64,000 bases of DNA from Shimia aestuarii. GTDB lineage: Bacteria > Pseudomonadota > Alphaproteobacteria > Rhodobacterales > Rhodobacteraceae. Under the pieces are notes generated by a model that worked only from the letters and a program-made list of their open reading frames with translations, was not told the origin of the DNA and made no database searches. The DNA lies in NCBI RefSeq assembly GCF_900114635.1, contig NZ_FOTQ01000007.1, forward strand, positions 124,001 to 188,000, written 5' to 3'. Positions 19,156-27,663 of this stretch are shown in pieces. The translations under genes and the position numbers were made by a program. The stretch's first letter is position 1, and each line of letters opens with the position of its first letter.

Positions 19156-20853
19156 TTACGCGCCCACCACTTTCACATTGTCGCGCGGGGTCACGTTGAC
19201 CGTGCCCAGCTTGCGGATATGGTTTTCCACCACGTCCCAGATCTGCGGTCCCTCGGTGCCCTCGTTGACCGAGGCCCAACCGGCGACGTTATAGGTCTTG
19301 GCCGGATCAATCGCCTCGCCCGTGCTCAACAGGGTCATCTCGCTGATCCGCTCGCCCTGCGGCTTGTTGATGTCGATGCGATAGCCCATGCCACCAATCC
19401 GCACCATGTCGCCGCCCTGCTGGTAATAGGGGTCCGGGTTAAAGATGTTGTCGGCCACGTCCTCAAGGATTACCTTGATGAATTCACCTGTCATCTCAGT
19501 GCGATAGGCTTCACCATAGCTCATCGAGGTGACGTTCCAGATATCCTCGCGGGTGATGTCCTGACCGGGCACGATGCTCGGCCCCCAGCGCACGCCGGGG
19601 CTCATCGCTATGTCCGCTTCCCGCTCGGAAATGAGCGCATCGCAGATCAGGTCGTCCCATGTGCCGTTGAAGTTGCCGCGGCGGTAGAGCAGGCTGTCAG
19701 CCTGACCGATCACCTCGGAGAGCTGGTCGGCAAACGGCGCGCGCTGTTCATCAATCAGCTTGGTGATCATCGGGTCCGGCGCGATCACGTCCGAGAAGAT
19801 CGGGATCAGCTTGTGCTTCAGGCCCATCATCTGCCCGTCGCGCACGTCAAGATCGACGCGGCTCACGAACTTACCGTTCGATCCCGACGCGATGATATGG
19901 GTTTGACCAACCAGCACCGGCTCGGGCAGCGCGTCGTGGGTGTGACCTGACAGGATCACGTCGATACCGGACACGACGCTCGCCATCTTCTTGTCCACGT
20001 CGAACCCGTTGTGAGACAGCACGACCACCACGTCGGCACCCATGCCGCGCACTTCGTCCACCATCTCCTGCATGTTCTCGTCACGGATCCCGAACGAATA
20101 CTCCGGGAACATCCAGCGCGGGTTGGCAATCGGCATATACGGGAACGCCTGCCCGATCACGGCAACCTTGGCGCCACCGCGCTCAAAGAACTTGTAGGGC
20201 TTGAACAGTTCGGCCGGCTCGTCCCACTCGGCATCAAAGATGTTCTGACCCAGGGCGGCAAAAGGCAGCCCCTCGACGATCCCGTTCACCCGCTCGGAGC
20301 CAAGCGTGAACTCCCAGTGGAAGGTCATCGCATCCGGTTTCAACGCGTTCATCACGTTGACCATGTCCTGACCTTCGGTCTGATAGCAGGTATACGAGCC
20401 ATGCCACGTGTCGCCGCCATCCAGCAGCAGCGCATCGGGGCGATCCGCACGGATCGCGTTGATCACGGTCGAAACCCGATCAAGCCCACCCACACGCCCA
20501 TAGGCCTGCGCCAGCGACGAGAAATCATCATAGGTCAACGCATAGGCCGACGGGCTGCCGTCATTGATGCCATAAGCCTTGCGGAAATCGGCGCCGGTGA
20601 TGTGGGGGACCTGGCCCTTGTTCGACCCGACCCCGAGGTTGACCGACGGTTCGCGGAAATAGATCGGCTTGAGCTGGGCATGGATATCCGTGACGTGAAT
20701 CAGGGAAATATTGCCGAAGGTCTCAAATTCCAGAAGCTGGTCCTGCGTCAGCGCCTGCTGCGCGGCCAAACGGGCCCAATTGCCAAAACCGCTGGTGCCC
20801 AGCATGGCCGAAGCAGCCATGGAGACCTGGAGGAAATCACGACGGGAGATCAT
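19156..20853 (-). CDS. soxB: SoxB, thiosulfohydrolase (dimanganese)
   Basis: 565 residues. Releases sulfate from SoxY-cysteine S-thiosulfonate. The N-terminus MISRRDFLQVSMAASAML is a Tat signal. Metallophosphatase-type metal ligands are seen in HVTDIHAQLKP, LLDGGDTWHGS, LSHNGFD, and SGHTHDALP; a 5'-nucleotidase C-terminal domain follows (about 360-560). ATG 20853 is preferred over a TTG 9 nt upstream. Unlike the genes before it, soxB follows a terminator and an ATTC-N8-GAAT site. Confidence 0.95.
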   Translation of the reverse strand: MISRRDFLQVSMAASAMLGTSGFGNWARLAAQQALTQDQLLEFETFGNISLIHVTDIHAQLKPIYFREPSVNLGVGSNKGQVPHITGADFRKAYGINDGSPSAYALTYDDFSSLAQAYGRVGGLDRVSTVINAIRADRPDALLLDGGDTWHGSYTCYQTEGQDMVNVMNALKPDAMTFHWEFTLGSERVNGIVEGLPFAALGQNIFDAEWDEPAELFKPYKFFERGGAKVAVIGQAFPYMPIANPRWMFPEYSFGIRDENMQEMVDEVRGMGADVVVVLSHNGFDVDKKMASVVSGIDVILSGHTHDALPEPVLVGQTHIIASGSNGKFVSRVDLDVRDGQMMGLKHKLIPIFSDVIAPDPMITKLIDEQRAPFADQLSEVIGQADSLLYRRGNFNGTWDDLICDALISEREADIAMSPGVRWGPSIVPGQDITREDIWNVTSMSYGEAYRTEMTGEFIKVILEDVADNIFNPDPYYQQGGDMVRIGGMGYRIDINKPQGERISEMTLLSTGEAIDPAKTYNVAGWASVNEGTEGPQIWDVVENHIRKLGTVNVTPRDNVKVVGA

Positions 20854-20889
20854 CAGGAACAAGCCTTTCCAAGTGTCAATGCGACATAC

Positions 20890-20905
20890 ATTCGCATGTG
20901 TGAAT
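20890..20905 (-). promoter_or_regulatory. Putative SoxR operator upstream of soxB
   Basis: ATTC-N8-GAAT (ATTCGCATGTGTGAAT), 36 nt before the soxB start. The same pattern occurs upstream of soxX and matches the operator I recall for SqrR/BigR-type persulfide-responsive repressors. Binding by SoxR is inferred. Confidence 0.6.
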
Positions 20906-20917
20906 TTGTTTAAGCAG

Positions 20918-20946
20918 AAAAACCCGCGCCAGTCTCCCGGCGCGGG
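20918..20946 (-). terminator. Terminator between soxA and soxB
   Basis: On the minus strand an 8-bp stem CCCGCGCC / GGCGCGGG with an 8-nt loop is followed by five T. It lies 11 nt after the soxA stop and ahead of the soxB operator. Confidence 0.8.
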
Positions 20947-20957
20947 CTTTGATACGT

Positions 20958-21809
20958 TTAGTTACGAACCGACGGACCCTCGACCGACAGACCGTTGGCG
21001 CGCGACGAAACATAAAGCTCCAGCGCAATGAACTCGGCGGAGCCGGGCTTGTAGGTTTCGGCGCGGGTGTCGCGCACGCAACCCTTGAAGCGGCTGTGCA
21101 CACCGTTCAGCTTGGCATTCTTCAGACGGTAGGCCGGGAAGCCGTTGACCTGGCCCTGGCTGAGGTGGTCAGCACGGATCATGTTGCCATAGTTGTCTTC
21201 GTGGCAGTTGGCGCAGCTCAGATCAAGCTGACCGGTCCGGGTATAATACAGCTCTTTACCCAGTTCCCAGGTGGCCTGTGCGGGGCCGTCGATGGCCACG
21301 TTCATGGGCATGCCGCGCGACACGCTCGACATCAGGGCAACCATTTCAATGGCCGGCCCCTTGTCATATCCCCATGCCTCGGCTCCCATCCGCTTGGTGC
21401 GGCAGTCGTTCATGGCCATCTGCAGCGTGTACACGGTTTCGGCACCATCGTTCCACTTGGGATAGGTTGGCTTCACGCCTGCCATGTCCTCTGGTGCACC
21501 ATGGCAGCTTGCGCAGGACTTGCCTTCGCTCCCCTCGGGTGTTTCCCAAGCAGCCATCGCGTTCTCGACAAACACCATGCCGGGGTTGTCAAAATCGTCC
21601 GCCTGCATCGTCTGGGTTTCGTCCGAGCGGAAGTGCCAGCCCGACATGACCTCGTCCATAGCGTCCGACAGATGCGCGGGTGCGGCGGTTTTCGTGACCA
21701 TTTCAGTCTCGCCGTTCAGCACCAGAACGTCGTCGTCCGGATCGGCCATGGCCCACATCGGCACCGTTATGGCCAGCGCGGCAATTGTGCTCATTGCCTT
21801 GAATTTCAT
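20958..21809 (-). CDS. soxA: SoxA, dihaem cytochrome c subunit of the SoxAX complex
   Basis: 283 residues. SoxAX couples thiosulfate to the SoxY cysteine. Signal peptide to about residue 22, haem sites CASCH (99-103) and CANCH (199-203), and the active-site Cys 244 in RFKGCVRDTRAETY, which carries the persulfide ligand in this family. Two haem motifs place it with the dihaem SoxA of alphaproteobacteria. It is followed by a terminator rather than running straight into soxB. Confidence 0.95.
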   Translation of the reverse strand: MKFKAMSTIAALAITVPMWAMADPDDDVLVLNGETEMVTKTAAPAHLSDAMDEVMSGWHFRSDETQTMQADDFDNPGMVFVENAMAAWETPEGSEGKSCASCHGAPEDMAGVKPTYPKWNDGAETVYTLQMAMNDCRTKRMGAEAWGYDKGPAIEMVALMSSVSRGMPMNVAIDGPAQATWELGKELYYTRTGQLDLSCANCHEDNYGNMIRADHLSQGQVNGFPAYRLKNAKLNGVHSRFKGCVRDTRAETYKPGSAEFIALELYVSSRANGLSVEGPSVRN

Positions 21810-21883
21810 CGCATTTCCTCCCTTGGGTCCGTCCCGCCCCCTCAGCGGGGCGGAACTTTCTTGCCTAGGTTTTTCCGGGGCGC

Positions 21884-22213
21884 TTAGCCGACCGCAACCT
21901 TCTTGGTCTCGTCGTAGACCGACCCGTCATCATCGTACCAGGTGAACTTGAACTCGCCCGCTTCGGGGACAGTCGCGTCAAACTGGAAATAGGGGTTGGT
22001 CGAAACCGCAGGATGGATCTCGACGTCGATCACCGACTCGCCGTTGAATTCGCAAGTGAATCGGTTGATGATCGAACGCGGAATGAGGTTGCCCTCTTTA
22101 TCCTTGCGCTGACCCGATTCCATCTTGTGGCTGATCAGGGTCTTGATGGTGATCGCCTCACCAGCAGCGGCTTTTTTCGGGACTTTTACGCGGGGTTTTA
22201 CACCAGATGCCAT
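21884..22213 (-). CDS. soxZ: SoxZ, sulfur carrier partner subunit
   Basis: 109 residues, no signal peptide; exported as a complex with the Tat substrate SoxY in known systems. Sequence segments PRVKVPKKAAAGEAITIKTL, MESGQRKD, and FTWYDDDGSVY are typical. It lies 18 nt after soxY and 74 nt before soxA. Confidence 0.94.
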   Translation of the reverse strand: MASGVKPRVKVPKKAAAGEAITIKTLISHKMESGQRKDKEGNLIPRSIINRFTCEFNGESVIDVEIHPAVSTNPYFQFDATVPEAGEFKFTWYDDDGSVYDETKKVAVG

Positions 22214-22231
22214 GTCTCTAACTCCTTTGCC

Positions 22232-22663
22232 TTAGCCGCCGCAGCCGCCAATGGTCACTTTCACGGTCGACGACGCTTTCACAAAGCTGCCATCGGCCAG
22301 TTTGGCCACGGCCACCACGTCCTGCGTACCCGCGAGGCGGATACGGGTCGACGCGGCCTGGCTAGCGGCCAGCGGGCCGAAGTTGAAGGTCGCCACACCC
22401 GGGGTCGGGTTGCCTGCGGCCAACACCATGATGGCGGATGCACCCGGCGCCGATACTTCGATCGGAACCGTGTTGCCGTTTTCCGCGATTTCAGGCGCGG
22501 TCAGCTCGATGCCACCCTCGCCCACGTCTGCGCCACCGGTAAAGGCGGCAATGGCTTCGTCCGCCAGACCGCCATGCGAACCGGCAAATGCCTTCAGCGG
22601 CAGAGCGGCTGCCAAAGCAGCACCCGCGCCGAGGGCCAGGGTTTCACGTCTCGTGAAGTCCAT
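22232..22663 (-). CDS. soxY: SoxY, sulfur-carrying subunit
   Basis: 143 residues. The Tat signal FTRRETLALGAGAALAAALP carries the protein and bound SoxZ across the membrane. The swinging-arm C-terminus reads GGCGG; C141 is where sulfur intermediates are bound while SoxAX, SoxB and SoxCD act in turn. Length and C-terminus are exact family matches. Confidence 0.96.
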   Translation of the reverse strand: MDFTRRETLALGAGAALAAALPLKAFAGSHGGLADEAIAAFTGGADVGEGGIELTAPEIAENGNTVPIEVSAPGASAIMVLAAGNPTPGVATFNFGPLAASQAASTRIRLAGTQDVVAVAKLADGSFVKASSTVKVTIGGCGG

Positions 22664-22691
22664 TTCTGTCTCCTTCGTCAGAATACCTTGA

Positions 22692-23165
22692 TCACTCTTC
22701 TTTGAGCGTCATCAGGAATGCGATTACGTCTTCGATTTGTTCCGCGCTCAGCAGGGGCCCGAACGTATCGTCCGCCGCCTTGCCGGTATAGGCCTTGCCC
22801 GGGCGCGTGAAGCCATCCACCTTGTAATAAGCCGGCATCACGGTCCCTTCGAAGGTCATCTTCGAGTTGACCAGAATGCCGCGCAGTTCTGCTTCATTCC
22901 AGCGGTCGGCCACACCATCCAGCTGCGGACCGACATTGCCCGGGAAAGCCACGTCCTGCGTGGTGATCTCGTGGCAAGCGACACAGTTGCCAAGCTTCTT
23001 GGAGCCGTAAACTTCGGCGCCCTTCGCGGCATCTCCGGCTTTTCCGGTCAGCGAGGCTTCGACGGCCCCGTCTTCGGTAAAGGCCACTTTCGTCGGTGCA
23101 ACCATCTCGGCGTGCGCGACGCCCGCGACCATAACCGCCGCCGCTGTCAGTGTTGAAAGCTTCAT
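22692..23165 (-). CDS. soxX: SoxX, monohaem cytochrome c subunit of SoxAX
   Basis: 157 residues with a signal peptide (to HAE, about residue 20). Haem site CVACH (61-65) and probable axial Met 110 in GTVMPAYY. It is the first gene of the XYZA group; the 222-nt gap upstream (23166-23387) carries a clear ATTC-N8-GAAT site and presumably the promoter, and no other gene. Confidence 0.94.
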   Translation of the reverse strand: MKLSTLTAAAVMVAGVAHAEMVAPTKVAFTEDGAVEASLTGKAGDAAKGAEVYGSKKLGNCVACHEITTQDVAFPGNVGPQLDGVADRWNEAELRGILVNSKMTFEGTVMPAYYKVDGFTRPGKAYTGKAADDTFGPLLSAEQIEDVIAFLMTLKEE

Positions 23166-23247
23166 GTTTCCTCCCTTGGCTCCCTGTTCGTTCCCTGGGT
23201 AAGCTCGGCATACCGTAGTCCACCGGTCGTGCCGAACGCAACAACAA

Positions 23248-23263
23248 ATTCACGAATATGAAT
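23248..23263 (-). promoter_or_regulatory. Putative SoxR operator in the soxW-soxX gap
   Basis: ATTCACGAATATGAAT, an exact ATTC-N8-GAAT inverted repeat 83 nt before the soxX start. In Paracoccus pantotrophus SoxR binds the equivalent gap. Assignment here is by pattern and position. Confidence 0.65.
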
Positions 23264-23387
23264 TTTTGAAAGCAATTTTCTTACCATGCTCCAGTGAAAC
23301 AAGGCGTGATTGTTGTTCCATACGTGCGTTCGCAGGGCCAAATCCTGCTCTACATAGCGGAATCGGCCAATCGGGCCCTGATCGGCC

Positions 23388-23966
23388 CTAGTCGGTGCTT
23401 CCGTCGCTGCGCTCTCGAATCATGCGGGCATGATAGCGCTGAAAGTCCTCCTCGGACTGATCGAGATACCGCTCCTCCCTGACCCAGGTCAGAAGATCAT
23501 AGGTGGTACCCGGCGCAAAGGCCCCCGGCATGATGGCAACCGCCTGTGCCGAGGCAGAGGCGTCCATGTCGACCTCCGTGGGGAAGAAGATCATCGTGGG
23601 AGTGAACATGATGCCCCACTTGCGAGCCATGGCCCTTTCGCTCAGTTCCTCGCCATCCGTGTCAATCATCTCGGTCGCGCCATGCAGGTTGATCTGCACA
23701 GGAAAGAAATCCTCCTCCAGCCGCTTCATGACCCGCGGATCCAAAAAAGTGGTCTCGTGCATCTTGGCGCAATAGATACATCCGCGCTGCTCCACGATCA
23801 CCAACAGCCGTTTGCCCTCTGCCGCCGCTTCGGCGGCATCCTCCTGCAAATCCTTGAACGTATCGCGATACCACGCGGTCTTGTGTAGACCGTCATCACC
23901 CAATTCCGCCGCCCAGACCGGCAGCGCCATCAACGCGCCCGCAAGCGCACCCAACCAAGCTTTCAT
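23388..23966 (-). CDS. soxW: SoxW, periplasmic thioredoxin-like protein
   Basis: 192 residues. Signal peptide MKAWLGALAGALMALPVWAA, then a thioredoxin fold with active-site CIYC (C63, C66) and the cis-Pro region MFTPTMIFFP. It receives electrons from the membrane protein SoxV, encoded 22 nt upstream. A longer open frame exists, but GGAGGAG precedes ATG 23966. Confidence 0.88.
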   Translation of the reverse strand: MKAWLGALAGALMALPVWAAELGDDGLHKTAWYRDTFKDLQEDAAEAAAEGKRLLVIVEQRGCIYCAKMHETTFLDPRVMKRLEEDFFPVQINLHGATEMIDTDGEELSERAMARKWGIMFTPTMIFFPTEVDMDASASAQAVAIMPGAFAPGTTYDLLTWVREERYLDQSEEDFQRYHARMIRERSDGSTD

Positions 23967-23988
23967 TGTCGCACTCCTCCCAAAGCCC

Positions 23989-24726
23989 TTATCCAATGGC
24001 GCCGAAGCCGGGCACCCATTCAATCATGAATTGCGCAATCAGGTTAACCGCATTCGTCGCGATCAGGATCGCAAAAATGATCAACATCGCCCCCATGACC
24101 TTTTCCACATAGGCGAGATATTTCCGATTGCGCTGCATCCAGCGCAGGAACGGCTTGGCAAACAAGGCTGCGATGACAAACGGGGCCGTCATGGCCAGCC
24201 CGTAAACCAACAGCAACAACGCGCCCTTCCAGATGTCGCCCATGCCACTGGCCACCATGAGAATCGACGCCAGCGCCGGCCCCACACAGGGCGTCCAGCC
24301 AAAACCAAAAGCCAACCCCATCACATAGGCCCCGATGACCGTGGTCGGCTCTGCCTTGCTCTCCAGCCGCGCCTCTCGATAAAGGAAAGGCACCTTGATC
24401 ACGCCCAGGAAATGCAGCCCGAACAGCGCCAGCACCGCCGCAGCCAAATAGGAGAGCGGGTCCCGCCATTGTGCAAAGGCCTGCCCCAGAGCCGTTGCCC
24501 CCATTCCCAGAAGAACAAAGATCGTCGTGACGCCCAGCGCAAAGAAAATGGCCGACACCACAAGCCGCTTCTGCGCGCCCGGCGCGATTCCCCCGTCGCC
24601 CTGCAACTCGGACATGGATATCCCGGCCATGTAGCACAAGTAGAACGGTACCATTGGCAACACACAGGGCGTAAAGAACGACAGCAAACCCGCCAAAGCC
24701 GCCCCGGCATAGGAAATCTCGAGCAT
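23989..24726 (-). CDS. soxV: SoxV, CcdA-type membrane thiol electron transporter
   Basis: 245 residues with about six membrane helices. The two transport cysteines are C21 in FFTPCVLPMVPF and C147 in GFGWTPCVGP. CcdA/SoxV proteins move reductant from cytoplasmic thioredoxin to periplasmic proteins such as SoxW. It is the first gene of the minus-strand sox run and is divergent from soxS with 57 nt between them. Confidence 0.93.
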   Translation of the reverse strand: MLEISYAGAALAGLLSFFTPCVLPMVPFYLCYMAGISMSELQGDGGIAPGAQKRLVVSAIFFALGVTTIFVLLGMGATALGQAFAQWRDPLSYLAAAVLALFGLHFLGVIKVPFLYREARLESKAEPTTVIGAYVMGLAFGFGWTPCVGPALASILMVASGMGDIWKGALLLLVYGLAMTAPFVIAALFAKPFLRWMQRNRKYLAYVEKVMGAMLIIFAILIATNAVNLIAQFMIEWVPGFGAIG

Positions 24727-24742
24727 GCGCGCTCCTTGATCA

Positions 24743-24758
24743 ATTCACATATTCATAT
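24743..24758. promoter_or_regulatory. Possible degenerate SoxR site between soxV and soxS
   Basis: ATTCACATATTCATAT shares the left half and the AT-rich core of the two better sites but ends in ATAT instead of GAAT. Its position in the 57-nt divergent gap, where SoxR binds in Paracoccus, is the main reason to list it. Confidence 0.35.
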
Positions 24759-24783
24759 TATGTTGAGTGTAACGAGACACCGA

Positions 24784-25164
24784 ATGAAGGCAATCATGTT
24801 TTTGCGCTCCTCTCTGTTGGCAACCGCGTTCGCCGCGTTTTCGACCCTGCCCGCGTGGGCGGTGGAACTGATCATAGTGGAACAGCCCGGGTGCTACACC
24901 TGCAAGCAATGGAATGCCGAGATCGCGCCGATCTACCCCAAAACAGAGGCTGGTCAATTCGCGCCCTTGCGCCGCGAGCAGTTGCGCGAAAAACCGGACG
25001 ATGTGACCTATGCGCGTCGCGTGAACTTTACCCCGACCTTCATCCTTGTCGAAAACGGAACCGAGGTCGCCCGGCTCGAAGGCTACCCCGGTGAAGATTT
25101 TTTCTGGTGGCATGTTGAAACCATGTTGACCGAACATGCCGGGTTCAAAGGCGCAACCCGGTGA
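24784..25164 (+). CDS. soxS: SoxS, periplasmic thioredoxin-like protein
   Basis: 126 residues. Signal peptide (MKAIMFLRSSLLATAFAAFSTLPAWA), then active-site CYTC (C37, C40) and cis-Pro FTPTFILVENG. In Paracoccus SoxS keeps the SoxYZ carrier active by reduction. The frame is open far upstream on the plus strand, but this ATG gives the signal peptide. It starts the plus-strand soxS-R-T group, divergent from soxV. Confidence 0.85.
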   Translation: MKAIMFLRSSLLATAFAAFSTLPAWAVELIIVEQPGCYTCKQWNAEIAPIYPKTEAGQFAPLRREQLREKPDDVTYARRVNFTPTFILVENGTEVARLEGYPGEDFFWWHVETMLTEHAGFKGATR

Positions 25165-25318
25165 ATCACCCCAAAGCGTTGCCTTATCGCTGCGCTTTCT
25201 GACGAACCTGAACGGCCCACTGGCCAAAAACGGACAAATAAATTAACGAGCGCCACAAAACCGGCCCGTCGCCCCCCCATTTCACCCCGGGTCCGGTTCA
25301 CCAAAAGGGGACAGACCT

Positions 25319-25654
25319 ATGGCACTACCCGTCTTCAGTGACGACATCTCGGACGAAGAAATGGACCGCATGGTCGATAACGCGACCACGGCCTCGAACT
25401 TCCTCAAGGCAATCAGCCATGAAGGCCGCCTGATGATCCTCTGCCATCTCGTGTCCGGCGAAAAATCCGTGACCGAACTCGAAGACCTGCTGTCCGCTCG
25501 CCAGGCGGCTGTATCGCAACAACTTTCCCGCCTCCGCCTCGAAGGTCTGGTGATCCCGCGCCGCGAAGGCAAAACGATCTATTACCGTTTGGCAGACCAC
25601 CGCCCCCGCCGTATACTCGAAGTGGTCTACGACCTGTTCTGCAACGACGAGTGA
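25319..25654 (+). CDS. soxR: SoxR, ArsR-family sulfur-responsive repressor
   Basis: 111 residues, winged-helix ArsR fold with recognition region SARQAAVSQQLSRLRLEGLV. Cys 42 (LMILCHLV) and Cys 108 (YDLFCNDE) sit where SqrR and BigR have the pair that forms a tetrasulfide or disulfide on contact with persulfide. It is therefore predicted to lose DNA binding when sulfane sulfur accumulates. ATG 25319 has GGGGAC upstream. Likely targets are the ATTC-N8-GAAT sites in the sox cluster. Confidence 0.92.
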   Translation: MALPVFSDDISDEEMDRMVDNATTASNFLKAISHEGRLMILCHLVSGEKSVTELEDLLSARQAAVSQQLSRLRLEGLVIPRREGKTIYYRLADHRPRRILEVVYDLFCNDE

Positions 25655-25709
25655 CTGCGGAACCCGGTCAGACCCCTGTGTGGTTGTGCGAGTGGGGAGG
25701 CTCTGACCA

Positions 25710-26777
25710 ATGCTAGATTCGCTGATTGAGACGCTGGGCGACAACAATCTGGCGACCCTATTCGGCCTCCTTGGCGGCATCCTTCTGGGGCTGGCTGCGC
25801 GTTTGGGCCGGTTCTGCACACTCGGCGCAATCGAAGATCTGCTCTACGGTGGTTCCACCCTGCGCATGCGCATGTATGTGCTTGCCATCGGAGCCGCCAT
25901 CCTAGGAAGCTTTGCCGCTATGGCTCTTGGCGGCCTGCAGCCCGAAACCTCTTTCTATTTCTCGATTCGCTGGATGCCGGTTGCCTCGGTCCTAGGTGGG
26001 TTGATGTTCGGCTATGGCATGGCGCTGGCCGGGAATTGCGGCTACGGCGCCATCGCCCGGCTTGGCGGCGGCGATCTGCGGTCTTTCGTGATCGTTCTTG
26101 TCATGGGGGTTTCGGCCTATGTCGTTCTGGCAGGCCCGCTGGCGCCTTTGCGCAACATGGTCTTTCCACAGGTCGACGTTACCGGCACCCCCCCCGGCAT
26201 CGCCCACTACCTCGGCGCGTCACTTGGCCTGTCGCCGATCTCCATAGGCCTCGCCATCGGAAGCGTGATCACCATTGCTGCCCTGGCATCGCGCGACTTC
26301 CTGCGCGAACCGGTTTCAATCTTCTGGGCTCTCGCTGTGGCGTTTGCCGTCGTGTCCGGATGGGTTGGCACGTTCTGGATTTATCGGAACGGCTTTGAGG
26401 GGCTGCAACTGGTCTCACACAGCTACTCCGCCCCGGTCGGCGAAAGCATCCTCTACGCCATGACCGGCTCGGTACGCCCGCTCTCCTTTGCCGTCGGGTC
26501 GGTTGCGGGCGTCTGGCTTGGCGCTTTCATCGGCTCGATGATCCGGGGCCATTTCCGCTGGGAGGCCTGTGAGGACCCCCGCGAGCTGCGCCGCCAGATC
26601 CTCGGCGCTGTGATCATGGGCGTTGGTGCGGTCATCGCCCTTGGCTGCACTGTCGGACAGGGCATCACCGCCTTCTCGCTTCTGGCCATCTCTGCCCCGA
26701 TCACCCTTTTGGCGATCTTCGCCGGGGCCGCCCTCGGATTGCGCCAACTGATCGAAGGCTTCCAGGTCGCGGAATGA
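25710..26777 (+). CDS. soxT: SoxT, YeeE/YedE-family membrane transporter
   Basis: 355 residues with about nine or more membrane helices. Family features are repeated Cys-containing loops: LGRFCTLGA (C36), ALAGNCGYGAI (C110), and IALGCTVGQGITAFS near the C-terminus. YeeE homologues take up thiosulfate, and SoxT proteins are linked to sulfur-compound transport or to signalling to SoxR. It is 55 nt after soxR on the same strand. Confidence 0.85.
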   Translation: MLDSLIETLGDNNLATLFGLLGGILLGLAARLGRFCTLGAIEDLLYGGSTLRMRMYVLAIGAAILGSFAAMALGGLQPETSFYFSIRWMPVASVLGGLMFGYGMALAGNCGYGAIARLGGGDLRSFVIVLVMGVSAYVVLAGPLAPLRNMVFPQVDVTGTPPGIAHYLGASLGLSPISIGLAIGSVITIAALASRDFLREPVSIFWALAVAFAVVSGWVGTFWIYRNGFEGLQLVSHSYSAPVGESILYAMTGSVRPLSFAVGSVAGVWLGAFIGSMIRGHFRWEACEDPRELRRQILGAVIMGVGAVIALGCTVGQGITAFSLLAISAPITLLAIFAGAALGLRQLIEGFQVAE

Positions 26778-26800
26778 AGCCCCGGCCCGCGCGGGCCGAT

Positions 26801-26833
26801 CTTCGTTTTGCCCAAAGTACTCCCACCGGAGGC
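26801..26833 (+). repeat. Dispersed extragenic element, copy A
   Basis: CTTCGTTTTGCCCAAAGTAC followed by TCC and a CCACCGGAGGC tail, 23 nt after the soxT stop. It shares the core CTTC-N-TTTTGCC-NN-AARTAC-N-CC with copies near 42.78, 47.72 and 63.11 kb. Confidence 0.55.
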
Positions 26834-26861
26834 ATCCTGCCCCGGCCACAAGGACCAACCG

Positions 26862-27524
26862 ATGCGCCCCTTTGACGACATTTTCGCCATCTCCGCCGAA
26901 CGCAAGGGCGGAATTGACGCCCTCGAAGCCCTTTTGCCGGTCCCTGCCCCACCCGAGGCACTCGCTAAAATTCCTGAGGACCGCTGGCTCGCTCAGCTGA
27001 CCAAAGGCGTGTTTCAGGCCGGGTTCAACTGGCAGGTCATCGAAAACAAGTGGGACGGGTTCGAAGAGGCCTTTCACGGTTTCGATGTCGACCGCTGCGC
27101 CTTTCTGCATGACGAAGACTTGGACCGCCTGATGTCCAACACCGCCATTGTGCGCAATGGTCCCAAAATACGCACCGTGATCGACAACGCCCATTTCCTG
27201 CAAGGGTTGCGTGATCAGGGCGGCGCCGGCGTAGTGCTGGGGGGGTGGCCCTCGACCGATTACGTGGGACTTCTGGAGTTCATGAAAAAGGAAGGGTCTC
27301 GCATTGGCGGCAATACCGGCCAATATGCAATGCGCTTCATGGGGCGCGACAGTTTCATCCTGAGCCGCGACGTCGTGTCCCGACTGATTGCCGAAGGGGT
27401 AATCGACAAGCAACCCAGTTCCAAGGGGGCAATGCGGGCAGTTCAATCCGCCTTCAACACGTGGATGGAGCAGTCTGGACGCGGCCTGACACAGATTTCG
27501 CGCGTTCTTGCCATGAGTGTCTGA
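26862..27524 (+). CDS. DNA-3-methyladenine glycosylase I family protein
   Basis: 220 residues of the Tag family, which excises alkylated adenine. Family segments are KGVFQAGFNWQVIENKWDGF and a C-terminal region with QYAMRFMGRDSFILSRDVV. The Tag zinc site (Cys/His at both ends) is not evident, so this is a divergent Tag-like branch. ATG 26862 has AAGGA upstream. No functional link to the sox genes. Confidence 0.75.
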   Translation: MRPFDDIFAISAERKGGIDALEALLPVPAPPEALAKIPEDRWLAQLTKGVFQAGFNWQVIENKWDGFEEAFHGFDVDRCAFLHDEDLDRLMSNTAIVRNGPKIRTVIDNAHFLQGLRDQGGAGVVLGGWPSTDYVGLLEFMKKEGSRIGGNTGQYAMRFMGRDSFILSRDVVSRLIAEGVIDKQPSSKGAMRAVQSAFNTWMEQSGRGLTQISRVLAMSV

Positions 27525-27663
27525 TCGGCACATCCGCCCAATTGGGCTTCAAAGAATTCTGCGTTTTCGCAATGCTCTTTCAAAAATTCATTGAAAAAGT
27601 CGTCTCGGCAATGCGCTATACTGGGGGCAAAACACCCCCGCGCCGCAAGTGCAAGAGACCCAC

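Noticed and set aside
14744..26777. soxG and soxH as in Paracoccus
   Set aside because: The minus-strand run ends at soxF with a strong terminator and clpP follows; no soxG or soxH gene is in the window.
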